From: Vigna angularis | Taxonomy: Eukaryota > Streptophyta > Magnoliopsida > Fabales > Fabaceae | Assembly: GCF_016808095.1 (NCBI RefSeq) | Contig: NC_068975.1 | Location: forward strand, 16,127,501-16,191,500 | DNA: 64,000 nucleotides | Reading direction: 5' to 3' | Shown: positions 46,346-57,511 of the stretch, in pieces | How positions within the stretch are numbered: the first letter of the stretch is position 1 | Layout: the number at the start of each line of letters is the position of its first letter | Made by a program: the position numbers and the translations under genes | The notes under the pieces: model-generated | What the model was told of the DNA's origin: nothing | What the model saw: only the letters and a program-made list of their open reading frames with translations | The model's database searches: none

Positions 46346-46575
46346 TTTTTTCTGAATGATGTTTGAACGTCGAATTCGGCGGGGCTTCGACCTTCATACA
46401 AGAAGGTGGGGTGTGGTAGTTACTAAGCATAATTACAAGATGTACGTCATCAGTTCATCTATAAATATAGCTTGCATTTCACATAATCCCTACCTCCTGT
46501 TTCCGTATTGAACATATTAGGATTCATGTTTTTTATCTCCTTTGCATTTTCTTTTCCTTAGAGATCTAAGGATTT
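46346..46575 (+). promoter_or_regulatory. Promoter-like cassette, copy 1
   Basis: A stem-loop GAACGTCGAA..TTCGAC(C)TTC near 46365 is followed about 90 bp later by CTATAAATATA (46461) and then a conserved CCGTATTGAACATATTAGGA and ATG. Repeated at 50515-50720 and 51130-51320. A TATA box and cap-proximal position are inferred. Confidence 0.5.
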
Positions 46576-47489
46576 TTTTTCTTCATATTGCAATTTGATA
46601 ACTTGAACTTGAAAGTGGTTCATTCATCGTGATTTCTTATGAAGGAGCCCTTTCATGTTCAAGTTAACAAAATGTTTTTGTAGTACATAAATGGTTAACA
46701 TATCTTATTGAAAGGGAAGTGCTTAGGAAAAAGAAATATGGTTAACAATATGTTTAATGCTGAAACAATTTGGAGATCTAAAATAATTATATAAAAATGT
46801 TCAACTTCATCATTTAAAATTGTATGATTCTTTTTTAAATTGTCCATAAGTTGCACTCCTCTATTAGATTTCAGAGCTATCTTTTTTCTAAGAGAGGATG
46901 CAACTTATGGAGAATTTAAATTTGGAATCAATTTACACAGTTGAAGTCAAATGTTGAGTACCCTTGATGCAAAGATCTGGAGTTTATTCATTGTTCACAT
47001 CCATTTTATGTGATAATCGATGTCCTATACCCCCTTAAAACACAACATCTAAAATGAATCTAAAGATATTTATTACTTTTTCACTTAGTGATGTTTTAAC
47101 GTCGAATGCGTCTTGGAATTGACGTACATTGGGATCAAAATGTACATTTCGATGAAGTACATTTCACTGGATCAAAATGTACCGTACATTTGGATATATT
47201 TTGTTTTTCCCCTCTCCTAGAACGTCGAAGGCAGCGGGGCAGTGACGTGAAGGGAATTGAAGTATAATGAGAGGATTGATGGGGAGCTCTTAACTTCAAA
47301 TTAATGACGTGAAGGGTTAATCCACATACATCACAATCAACATTCACAATTCACAGATCGTTTACTAAATTAAAATATTCATTTAATTTCAATCTAAGAC
47401 CGAAAGAAATACAAAAACCATAGGTGGCTTACTAGCATGATTACATGATAAAAAACAAAAACATAGAAAATTAGGGTCTAAAATAATTA
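46576..47489. other. Non-coding spacer of the duplicated block
   Basis: A/T-rich DNA and stem-loop half-sites near 47100 and 47220. From 47330 it matches 40930-41060, the region 3' of the transposon ORF in copy 1. Confidence 0.55.
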
Positions 47490-48422
47490 TCAAGAAGATT
47501 CTATTGAATCTTCATCATAAGAATCTTCAGTATGATCTTGATCAAGAGTAGGTGGACTTCCAACAGTTTGCTCATCAATGAAGAACCATTCATTCACAGT
47601 CTTTTTCAACCCAATAGATGATAGACTTAGGATACCAATTTCTTTTGACCTTTTGCACACAATTCTTTCTTCTTGAGATACATCTACTCCTTGGAGTTCC
47701 AACCCCTTGCTGATAAATACTCCATATGGCAATTTGCGTGAATAATCATCTCCTACAACGATCATGTGGTGTTTTAGTACTGCAACGAAGTTGGTTGGGA
47801 TTCTAGTCCTCATAGCATTCAACATAAATACATCTTCTATTGACATTCTGTCCTCGTTCAATCTTCCAGGCAATATTAGCCAAGTGAGGACATAAGCAAT
47901 CATTTTCTCCTCCTTGTTTAAGCCATCATGTAGGTACTTCTTATCAACCCTGTACCTTCCTGGATATCTTAAGAAGCTTATATATATAGGTCTCTTTGTT
48001 AAAAATCTATTTGACTCAGAATCACGAAAATGAGAATCCAAACCTTCAGCTTTCAGTTCAGCAATATCTGACCAAACATTATCGTCAATAGTAATGTTAA
48101 CACCTTTGACCCTTGAGTGAATGACCCCATTTACATCCCTAAGGTTTGTGTAGAAAACCTTTACCAAATATGGATAGTAATGTCCTTTCATCTGCACAAA
48201 ATCAGTAAGCCCTTGATATGCAATCCATTCTTGAAAAAGGAACCCTTCGTTCCTGAACAATTGCAGGTCCAGATACTTGTGAGGAACTACATTTTTGATA
48301 TGTGACCAGTATAAAAACTTTGCTCGCGTGTCTCAATCACTTATCCATCCAGATGGGCTTGCGTTTCTTGCAACCCGGGCAACCTTCCCTTTTCCTCTTA
48401 ATGATGACGATGGAGAAGCCAT
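47490..48422 (-). pseudogene. Plant transposon-type ORF, copy 2
   Basis: ATG at 48422 opens MASPSSSLRGKGKVARVARN, then a TGA at 48333-48335 (codon 30), then an unbroken frame to the stop at 47490: LDLQLFRNEGFLFQEWIAYQ, FLRYPGRYRVDKKYLHDGLN, MIAYVLTWLILPGRLNEDRM, LPYGVFISKGLELQGVDVSQ, and an acidic C-terminus (DHTEDSYDEDSIESS). 310 codons. It is the better preserved of two copies; the empty site of the solo LTR in copy 1 lies at VLTW. Function unknown; no nuclease motif seen. Confidence 0.78.
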
Positions 48423-50514
48423 TTCTGAATAGAATTCTAGGAACGTCTTTCACAATCTCGACTTCTTAACCTCATAACTTCTCTGCTTAAAAAATAAAAA
48501 GGAGACGTCCAATTATAGAGGTCATCGACGTACTAATTGTCAACAAGAAGACAAAGAGTTAGAAAAAGACGTCAAAGTTTAGGGTATTCGACGTTTTCTT
48601 CTTCATCCTCCCGCCATCCTAATTTTCTTTTTTCCTTTATAAAACCGCTCATAACCTCCCATTACCATTATATTTCAATATAATATTTACATTTTAAGAT
48701 AACCTCCCATTAGAAGTGCAACGTTATCGATATTTGAGGTTTTCTTCTTTTTCTGTGCTTTCGTTGGTGAAATTTAAAGAGAATAAAATTTTATTTGTTG
48801 AAAATATTAATTTAATTTCATATGGAAAATAATAATAATCATATTTTATGAGAATTGAATTTAGTTATAGATCACAATAATTAAAATCGTAATAAATATT
48901 ATTGTATTATTTAAAGTAATTTGAAAGGAATGTTTTAGGCTAAATATAAGTATGATTATACTAAAAGACTTTGATTCATTTTTAAATTATAATACCTTAA
49001 GTTTGAGAAAAAAATAAGTTGACTTATAAACTAAACGTGTTAAGATAGAATATTTTGGACAAAAATGAAGATAGGTCAGTTAGAAAAAAATGTTGTTAAA
49101 AAAATGTTGTCAAAGTATAATTATCCAAAAATATTTAGACAAGTTAACAACAGAGATGCATCATACCAGGTCAAATATCGAGAAGAGATCGCGTGTATGG
49201 GGAATAATCAGACATATCTAGACCAAAAATTAAGTAGAATGGGTTGGGTCGAAAATTAAGGCAGATTAAATTTGACGGTGAAGACTGGTTGACCCAAAAT
49301 CAATGTTTGGAGAATAAGACTAAAGGTGCCTTAAACATTTAGGATTTCTTAGGGACTTGGAAATGTTGAGAGAGGATTCTTTTGGTTCTTGGTTCTCTGA
49401 TTCTTATCAAAGATTCACATCTTTGTGGCAAATATCTAATTTAGGGTCTTTGAGGTGCCTTAAACATTTATACCTATACTGTGGCCTTTCCATCTTTGTC
49501 TTATGAACCATAAGTAAAATTTAAAAAATTCGAGACAGACGGGCAAGGTCATCAAAGAGATTTGTTAGAATTCTAGGAACAACAAAAATTTTCTTAGAGA
49601 CCAACGATATGTTAACAAAAATAAATTGTATTTTTCTTATCAAAGATTAACATCTTTGTGGCGAATCTTTCTTTTAGGGTTTCTTAGGTGCCTTAAATTT
49701 TTATACCTATATATAGGGACACCAAATACATATGCAGACATTTTGGAAGTCATAAATTTGCATTTGCAATGTTGAGAGAGGATTCTTTTGGTTCTTGGTT
49801 CTCTGATTCTTATCAAAGATTAAACATCTTTGTGGAAAATATTTCTTTTAGGGTTGCTTAATTAGGTGCCTTAAACATTTATACCTATACTGTGTCGTTT
49901 CTATCTTTGTCTTATGAACCATAAGTAAAATTTAAAAAAGTCGAGACGGACGAGCAAGGTCATGAAAGACATTTGTCAGAATTCTAGGAAAAACAAAATT
50001 TTTTTTAGGAACCAACTATATGTTAACAACTTTTTTGATAATATACTATGTCACTATTTTATTGGTGTGTACATTTGAAACGGAGTGATCACGACTACCA
50101 CATAAGCATTTATAAAAAACTCGAATTTAAAAAGTTAACGACGATCAAAGATCAAACGAACTCTCAAAACAACTTTTATTTGCACATTGAGATAAATTAT
50201 TTTGAATAATTTAATAATTATAATTAGTTATTAGTATAAATGATTATGATATAAAAAAAATACTATGAATAACATTATTTGCATTTCTTAATTTATAACG
50301 CTTTGAATTGATTCTTTATTACTTAGAATCGATTATATTAACTTAGCAAAATTGAGAGTGGAATTATATGAATATAGAGGGGCACATCAAACTTTTTAAC
50401 TTCAAGCCCGCCAAATCTCACCTTCGTCGTGGGTGATTCAAAAGTAGACAATTTTTGGGGAGCGGAACGTCATTTTGTTTTTAAATGAATCAAACGAAAT
50501 TTATTGAATGATGT
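48423..50514. repeat. AT-rich flank of duplicated unit 2
   Basis: Parallels 43514-46345 (for example AACCTCCCATTAGAAGTGCAA at 48695 against 43650). Three copies of the CAAAGATTAACATCTTTG-type block near 49412, 49640 and 49811. No supported gene. Confidence 0.75.
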
Positions 50515-50720
50515 TTGAACGTCGAATTCGGCGGGACTTCGACGTTCATACAAGAAGGTGAAGTGTGGCAATTACTAAGCATAATTACACGATGTACGTC
50601 ATCAGTTCATCTATAAATATAACTTGCATTTCACATAATCCCTGCCTCTTGTTTTCGTATTGAACATATTAGGATTCATGTTTTTTTATCTCCTTTGCAT
50701 TTTCTTTTCCTTAGATATCT
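50515..50720 (+). promoter_or_regulatory. Promoter-like cassette, copy 2
   Basis: Contains a perfect stem-loop with 10-bp arms GAACGTCGAA/TTCGACGTTC near 50518-50548 and CTATAAATATA near 50611. One extra T in the following T-run compared with copy 1. Confidence 0.5.
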
Positions 50721-51129
50721 AAACATTTATGTTCTTTAAATTGCAATTTGCTCGGTTGAATGTCAAAGTGCCTCATTCATGTCTCAGTTCATACGAAGGT
50801 GGCCTTTGATATTCAAGTGAACAAAATGCTTTTTACAGTAAAGAAATGATTAAGTTATCTTACTGAAAGGAAAGTGCTTGGGAAAAAGAAATATGGTTCA
50901 CAATATGTTTAATGCTGAAACAATTTTATGATCTAAAATAATTATATAAAGAAGATGTTCAACTTCAACATTCAACTATGTATGAATCATTTTTTAAATT
51001 GTCTTGGACTTGTCTTCTACCATTAGATTTCAGAGCTATTTGATTTCTTATGGTGGAAACAACTCCAAAACAAATTAAATTTATAATGTTGACGTCGAAT
51101 GTTGATTGCATTCGATGCGAAAGACTGTT

Positions 51130-51325
51130 GTTGTTTGAAGGTCGAATTCGGAGGGGCCTCGACGTTCAGACAAGATAGTCAGTAAGCATAATTACATGAT
51201 GTACGTCATCGGTTCATCTATAAATATTGCATCCATCACGTAATCCCCTTCTTCCTGTTTCCGTATTGAACATATTAGGATTCATGCTTTTTATCTCCTT
51301 GGCATTTTCCTTTCCTTAGATTTCG
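51130..51325 (+). promoter_or_regulatory. Promoter-like cassette, copy 3
   Basis: Diverged stem-loop near 51140 (CTCGACGTTC right arm intact), CTATAAATATT near 51219 and the CCGTATTGAACATATTAGGA word near 51261. No coding unit follows on either strand. Confidence 0.45.
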
Positions 51326-51644
51326 AAACATGTTTGTTCTTTAAATTGCAATTTGCTCGGTTGAATGTCAAAGTGCCTCATTTACAAATCAAATTCATTT
51401 TTAAACATATATGAAATCATAATGAATCTTTCTTCATTTTGCAACGCTTCAAGAGTACATCTCTTATACTAGAGGACACAATTAGGTAGATAAGGCAGGA
51501 GTGGACAACTTATCTTCTACAAAAATGGAGCTAGGAACACTTATATTTCTTGTTGAACATTACATTGGTTTAGTTTAAGTTTATATTTTGATAGTTTTGG
51601 TATTGGATTATTTTTTACATTAAGTAGAACTTTTTTTATATGAA

Positions 51645-51684
<40 letters not shown>

Positions 51685-51685
51685 T
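51645..51685. repeat. (AC)n(AT)n microsatellite
   Basis: Ten AC units then about ten AT units. Confidence 0.9.
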
Positions 51686-51762
51686 ATAGTATATTGTTCT
51701 GCGACAATTTTCTGTTTTTCAGGTGTGGTTTTATTGCAACAATAAATTAATTTTTTAAAAAA

Positions 51763-52020
51763 ACACCTAGTAGACGTCGGTTAATGCGATGACCGACGTC
51801 TATAGACGTCTGTCAATGCACAAACCGACGTCCAATGAGTTATAGTGAACAAAACGTTTAAGGGCCTATAGACGTCGGATATGCCTAAATCCGACGTCTA
51901 TATACACGTCGGGTATACACTATCTGACGTCTTATTAACGTCACCCATAAAGACGTCGGATGTGGATCTGACGTTAAAAGGCCAAATTAACGGACGTCTT
52001 AAGCCCTTTCTACACTAGTG
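51763..52020. mobile_element. Right end of a CACTA element
   Basis: Ends TTTCTACACTAGTG at 52020. Preceded by perfect and imperfect palindromes such as GACGTCGGT..ACCGACGTC near 51774-51801 and AGACGTCGGAT..ATCCGACGTCT near 51871-51900, a classic subterminal array. No matching left end CACTAGTGTAG is visible in the window, so the element is truncated or very long. Confidence 0.72.
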
Positions 52021-52259
52021 TACTCATCCAGTAGAAAGAAAAACAACCCAAGCTCAAATATAAAAGGAAAAATAAACTTACTCATTCTTTCACTTTAAAA
52101 GCCTAAACTAAAATTACTAATTCTGCTAATTAAATTTTTATACTACTCGTAAATACTTTTATTTCTCAATTTCATACCATAAATAATTATTTAATATTAT
52201 AAATATAAAAATAAAAATAAAAGATATTTTTATTTTATTCGGGTCTTACATAAATGGTT

Positions 52260-54060
52260 CTCTACCAAGCTGTTTCAAGTTGTTCTTCATTCCATCATGT
52301 GTCGAAGGAAGGTGTTGTTATCATCTCTTATCGGTTAAGAGAGGTGTTTTCTACTTCACATTGTTCTTTACCTAGATTGTATCATTAAACTAATTTTAGT
52401 GAAAGGTTAATCACTTATTTTAAAGTGATTAACAATTGGACGTAGAATCTTTTGATTCGAACCAGTATAAAAATTATCTGTGTTTTCTCTATCCTTTCTC
52501 CTCTTTACTTTATTCTGTAAAAAGAAAATTTTAAAGGGAAAACAAAAATTTTAATAGAACAAATTCATCGCTTCCCTCTTGCTTTTGTGTCCGAACACGC
52601 TTTTAAACATTCCACTACATGATACCAATCCCGACAATTGGTATTAGAGTTTGCTTTGATATTCTTTCAAATTTTTCGAAAATGGTCGGACATAACCAAG
52701 TGTATGCTGAGGGTGCTTCCATCAACAAGCCTCCTCTTTTTATCGGTGATAACTGTGCCTTTTGGAAAGTCAGAATGTAAATACTCATAGGGTTGTAGAT
52801 AGAGGCATTTGGGAAGTAGTGGAAAATGGTCCTATAATATTCCCACTAGAATTGTTGATGGTATTGAGCAAGAAAAACCTTATTTGTCATGGACTACAGG
52901 GGAAAATAGCCGAGCTCAATTTGATATAAAAGCTCGAAACATAATTTCCTCTGTTGTTGTATTAAATTAATTTTACAAGATATCAGTGTGTAAAACCACT
53001 CAGGAGATGTAGGAGGTCTTTCGAGTAACACATGAAGGTACTAACAATGTTAACTCTATCAAATATAAGTCAGAAGTGGATCTTAAAGACAAAGAATACA
53101 TTCACGGAATGTTTTCACTATCAAAAGTCGTGCCAAAGAGTTTGTACAATCTACTTTTGATTAAGTACTGAAAAAGCATTCCTGCTCTGAAAACTTGACT
53201 TTACTACGGCTGCTACCTACGAAAAGGCTAAGAAGATCTGAAGATCAAAGCACGTACTATCTAAGGAACATTTTCTTGAAGCCTATAAGTTGAAGATCTA
53301 TAAAGAGAAGAGCAAGTGAATAAGCATACGAATACGAAAGAAATTATCTAAGAAGAAAAGCAAGCTCAAAAGAAAAGAAAATACTCTCCAAGTTCATAGA
53401 ATCATAAGCTTACAGTTGTAAGAAAAGAGGAAACTGCAACAATTAGTTAGATTGATTTGTATTGTAAACACATCCTCTTTGCGAGAGTAATCGTCTAAGG
53501 ACTTGTAAACAATCTGATTGATTGCATATTCTGAAGAGAATACAAACACTTAATGTTTAACTCGATAGGGTTAAATAATAGCTAAACGAGTTTGTCTAGT
53601 GAAAACCAAGAGTGGGTGAAACTCAACTAGATAGCATATCAGGGAAGATATTGGGAGTGTCTAGGGATACCAGGAGTAGTGGAGAATACTGCACAACCAG
53701 GAATGAGTGAAACTCAGTTCTAGTCAGAGTAACAGGGGTTACTAAGTTTGACTAAGTGATACCAGGAGTGGTGTGAATACTTAATTGTAATCTTGTTGAA
53801 GATTATAGTGGAACCCTCTAAGAAGTCTTAGAAAAGAACTAGACGTAGCTTGGGGGAGTGAACTGATATAAAATAAGTGTGTAATTATTTCTTCAGTTTT
53901 GCTAAACACTTTTCTTACAAACTCTACAGTTGCTTATTATCTCAATCATTTTTAAAAGCTCTTTCTCAAACGTTATTCTTATCAAGAGCTATCTTTCTCA
54001 AAACGCTACAATATATTTAGCTAAAAAATTGAAAAATATTTATCTTTGAACTTGCAGTTT
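52260..54060 (+). mobile_element. SIRE-like copia remnant (LTR pieces, primer site, broken gag)
   Basis: LTR-like 3' end near 52440-52620, then TTGGTATTAGAG (primer site variant, about 52640), then a gag start MVGHNQVYAEGASINKPPLF at 52682 followed by many stops and frameshifts. From 53460 a second LTR-like segment with CTAGACGTAGCTTGGG. Decayed and bounded by CACTA ends on both sides. Confidence 0.6.
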
Positions 54061-54171
54061 GAACATAACTTTCCAACTCAAGTGATTGACAACTTATACA
54101 AACCGTTTAACCTTTAACAAGGTTATTAAACTATCTTTTAGAAAAAAATTCTTATAACACTATTCAACCCT

Positions 54172-55620
54172 CACTAGTACAGAAAGGGTTTTAGACGTCT
54201 ATTATTTTGGGCTTTTAACGTCTGATCTCTGTGCAACGTCTATATGAGTGACGTTAATGAGACGTTAGACTCAATAGGTCAGACATCTATATAGACGTCC
54301 GATCCATACAGCTCAGACGTCTGACACTATAGATCAGACGTATAAAATGTTGTCGTATTTGATTGGATCTTTTTCCGCTTGAGGCCTCTCGGGTTACTCC
54401 TGGCTCATGGTGATTCGAGTTTAGAACTTTATATTTTAAATGAAGAGAATGTATTGTACGTTATTTTTGTATTGGATGGTTTTAAAAACGTAGTGGAGAG
54501 AGTTGGAGGAGTGCAAAACGCAAGAAATCGCCGCCCAAGAACGCCGCCCAAGGACACGAGCAAAAATTTACCAAAACCCAACGAAAATGCATTTTAATTG
54601 GTTCAAATGAAAGATAATGCATCAAAGAGTGATGTAATCGGAGTAAAATTAATTTAAAACGGTGCAAAAGTGAGAAAACGAACCTGAAAAGAGTAACCCG
54701 TAGAGAGAAAACGTGAGGAAGATAATGAACATTAAGTGCGCGTAACTGCTGCCTCGCGTTCACAGTGTTTAAATGTAGCCATATAGAAGTCGGTCCCCCC
54801 CACATCAGACGTCTATATGGGAGTAGAAGCCGGATTGGCAAGATCAGACGTTTAAATGGAGTTAAAAAGTGACTTTTTAGAGTTCAAAAGTGAGTATATA
54901 GAAGTCGGTTTCGCCCACATTAGACGTCTATATGACTGTAGAAGTCGAATTGGCGGGATCAGACGTCTAAATGGAGTTAAAAAGTGACTTTTTAGATTTC
55001 AAAAATGAGTATATAGAAGTCGGTTCCCCCCACATCGGACGTCTATATGGTTATAGAAGTCGGATTGGCGGGATCGGACGTCTAAATGGAGTTAAAAAGT
55101 AACTTTTTAGATTTCAAAAATGAGTCCACATTGGATGTCTATATGGCTGTAGAAGTCGGATTGGCGGGATTGGACGTCTAAATGGAGTTAAAAAGTGACT
55201 TTTTAGATTTCAAAAATGAGTATATAGAAGTCGGTTCCCCCCACATCGGGCGTCTATATGGCTGTAGAAGCCGAATTGGCGGGATCAGACGTGTAAATGG
55301 AGTTAAAAAGTGACTTTTTAGATTTCAAAAATGAGTATATAAAAGTCGGTCCCCCCCACATCGGACGTCTATATGGCTGTAGAAGTCGGATTGACGGGAT
55401 TTGACGTCTAAATGGAGTCAAAAAGTGACTTTTTAAATTCCAAAAATGAGTATATAGAAGTCTGTTCTCCATATCAGACGTTTATATGGCTTTAGATGTC
55501 TGTTTCCTCCAGAACATACGTCTATATGATTGTTTTATTTATAGAAAATGTCACTGGTCATTTTTTATGCTGGATATTCGAATGTCGAACATCTAAAGGA
55601 TGACGTTAAAGGTCTTTTAG
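54172..55620. mobile_element. Left end of another CACTA element with tandem array
   Basis: Begins CACTAGTACAGAAAGGG at 54172 and carries GACGTC-type subterminal half-sites to 54340. No coding region and no clear right terminus; the sequence near 55600 still contains a GACGTT half-site. The short open frames inside are array translations. Confidence 0.65.
54775..55540. repeat. ~115-bp tandem repeat, six to seven copies
   Basis: Each unit has TATATAGAAGTCGGT, CCCCACATC(A/G)GACGTCTATAT, GAAGTCGGATTGGCGGGATC and AGTTAAAAAGTGACTTTTTA (a palindromic AAAAAGTGACTTTTT). Unit starts near 54783, 54897, 55013, 55223, 55338 and 55452; the unit near 55125 is shortened. Confidence 0.88.
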
Positions 55621-56041
55621 GTCAATGTCTCAAAATAATTTGTAAATTAATTAAAAAGATTAAAAGTATTAACAAATCCATTCATCCACTTGAGTTGTGA
55701 CTATTAACCGTATTCGTTTTAACAAAAAATTATGAATTTTTAATATTTTTATTTTTTAATGCATTTTATTATATTTTACTTAATAATATTCATTGTTTTA
55801 ATGTACCTTTTATTTCTTTGATTAATGCAAGTCATATCAATCAAGAGTAATCATCATTTAATAGAAAATATTTATTCAAACAATTAAATATTCAAAATAA
55901 AATTGTGATGATTATGCTAATATTCATTTAATAATTGAATAGTTTTAATTTCTTCTTTTTTAACATGTTATTCAAGTTTGACTGAAATATAATATAATTA
56001 ATAAGTTTTGAACAGTTCAAAATACAATCTACAAATTGATC
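55621..56041. other. AT-rich spacer upstream of the TPD1-like gene
   Basis: No gene or clear repeat; probable promoter region of the next gene in its last 150 bp. Confidence 0.5.
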
Positions 56042-56049
56042 TATAAATA
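56042..56049 (+). promoter_or_regulatory. TATA box of the TPD1-like gene
   Basis: TATAAATA 71 bp before the ATG, followed by an A/C-rich leader; distance and sequence fit a plant core promoter. Confidence 0.6.
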
Positions 56050-56119
56050 ACACAAGATGCAATGTTGTTCTTTACCTAAACAAATCAAGAATTAAACCTT
56101 AAATTTGTGTCATAGATAA

Positions 56120-56572
56120 ATGGCCACCTCAACTATGAAGCTTTTCATCACAATTCTCTTATGTGTCTTCTTTTCTCAAGGTGATTATTTCTCCCAATAT
56201 TGTATGAAACATGAAAAAGTTTTATAATTAATTTTCATAATTTCTTTATTGCATATGTTCATAGGTTATAGCAAATGCTCTTTGGAAGATATTCATGTAA
56301 GCCAAACAATAACTGGACTTACAGTGAAGGGGAAGCAAGAACTGAATGTGACTATTGCAAATTGGTGTTCTTGTGCTCAATCAAATCTGAAACTTGATTG
56401 CAGAGGATTTCAATCCACGAAACCAATAGACCCTTCAATTTTGAAAGTTTCTGGCAATGTTTGTCTTGTTAATGGTGGAAAACCTATATTAGAGGGTGCT
56501 GTTGAATTTAGCTATGCTTGGAATACTCCATTTTCATTTGATCCTATTTCTTCAAATATTTCTTGTCATTGA
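56120..56572 (+). CDS. TPD1-like secreted cysteine-rich protein (two exons)
   Basis: Exons 56120-56180 and 56265-56572, GT/AG intron of 84 bp splitting a glycine codon, 122 residues, TGA stop. Exon 1 encodes a secretory signal peptide (MATSTMKLFITILLCVFFSQ). The mature part has six cysteines (25, 55, 57, 66, 87, 121) in the pattern of TAPETUM DETERMINANT 1 homologues, with TITGLTVKGKQELNVTIAN, a CSC motif, CRGFQSTKPIDPSILKV, CLVNGG and FSYAWNTPFSF. TPD1 is a small apoplastic ligand of the EMS1/EXS receptor kinase in anther tapetum specification; many legume paralogues exist whose roles differ. This copy is short, with little between signal peptide and domain. Frame intact, core promoter visible, so probably functional. 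Confidence 0.9.
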
Positions 56573-56664
56573 ATATGTATGCAAATGCAAGGAATTTTAT
56601 TGTGAAAATTTAAATTTAAGCAGAATGTCCAAAATTTATAAATGATATTTTATAATATAATTTT

Positions 56665-57161
56665 GGTTTAATCCTTTTCGACATCCCTATTTATGTACGA
56701 ATGTCTCAGATGGGTCCTCGTTTTCTAAAGTGTATCAAAATTGTCCTTAATTTTCAAAATTGATATCAATTGAGTCCTTTCCGTTAAGTTGGCTGGACGG
56801 CGTTAAAAAAATTGATGAGTGGATGCTGAGATGACGAACGAACGCTCGTCCACCAGCGAACGAACGCTCGTCGACCTCTTACTGCTGGACGACCGTTCGT
56901 TCCACACTGGACGACCGTTCGTTTGGAGGTCGACGAGCGTTCGTTCGCTGGTGGACGAGCGTTCGTTCGCTGGTGGACGAGCGTTCGTTCGTCATCTCAG
57001 CATCCACTCATCAATTTTTTTAACGCCGTCTAGCCAACTTAACGGAAAGGACTCAATTGATATCAATTTTGAAAATTAAGGACCATTTTGATACACTTTA
57101 GAAAACGAGGACCCATCTGAGACATTCGTACATAAATAGGGATGTCGAAAAGGATTAAACC
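56665..57161. mobile_element. Foldback Mutator-type MITE, 497 bp
   Basis: Starts GGTTTAATCCTTTTCGACAT, ends with the inverse, and is flanked by identical 9-bp duplications TATAATTTT (56656-56664 and 57162-57170). The two arms are near-perfect inverted repeats for roughly 200 bp each. The centre has GAACGAACGCTCGTC-type repeats. 9-bp duplications and long terminal inverted repeats fit the Mutator superfamily. It sits 92 bp after the stop of the TPD1-like gene. No transposase. Confidence 0.92.
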
Positions 57162-57170
57162 TATAATTTT

Positions 57171-57511
57171 AAAGGTTTTATTAAGTTCTAATTCCTGATA
57201 AATTTGTGAATTTTCAATCCGAGTCCTGATTAAAATTTTGTGGTCTTGACTTTTCAAAATTTAATTTTTCTTTCAACTGAATCTCCCTTAATATATTTCT
57301 CTGTTAAATACGTGAGGTGATAACTATTTTGTCTTGGGTGTTGTAACCTACCCTTGTTTAAATGTATTTTAGAAATTTATTGTATTTAAGTAAAATTATT
57401 TTTAAAGTTAATTAAAATATGAAATATAAAATTATAAATAAAAAAAATATAAATTATTAAATTAAAAATATATAATATTGAATTATAGAATTACAAAGTT
57501 ACAAAATTTTT
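57171..57511. other. AT-rich spacer
   Basis: Nothing recognised. A/T-rich sequence that resembles the flank at 58920-59050, so the block between may be an insertion. Confidence 0.45.
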
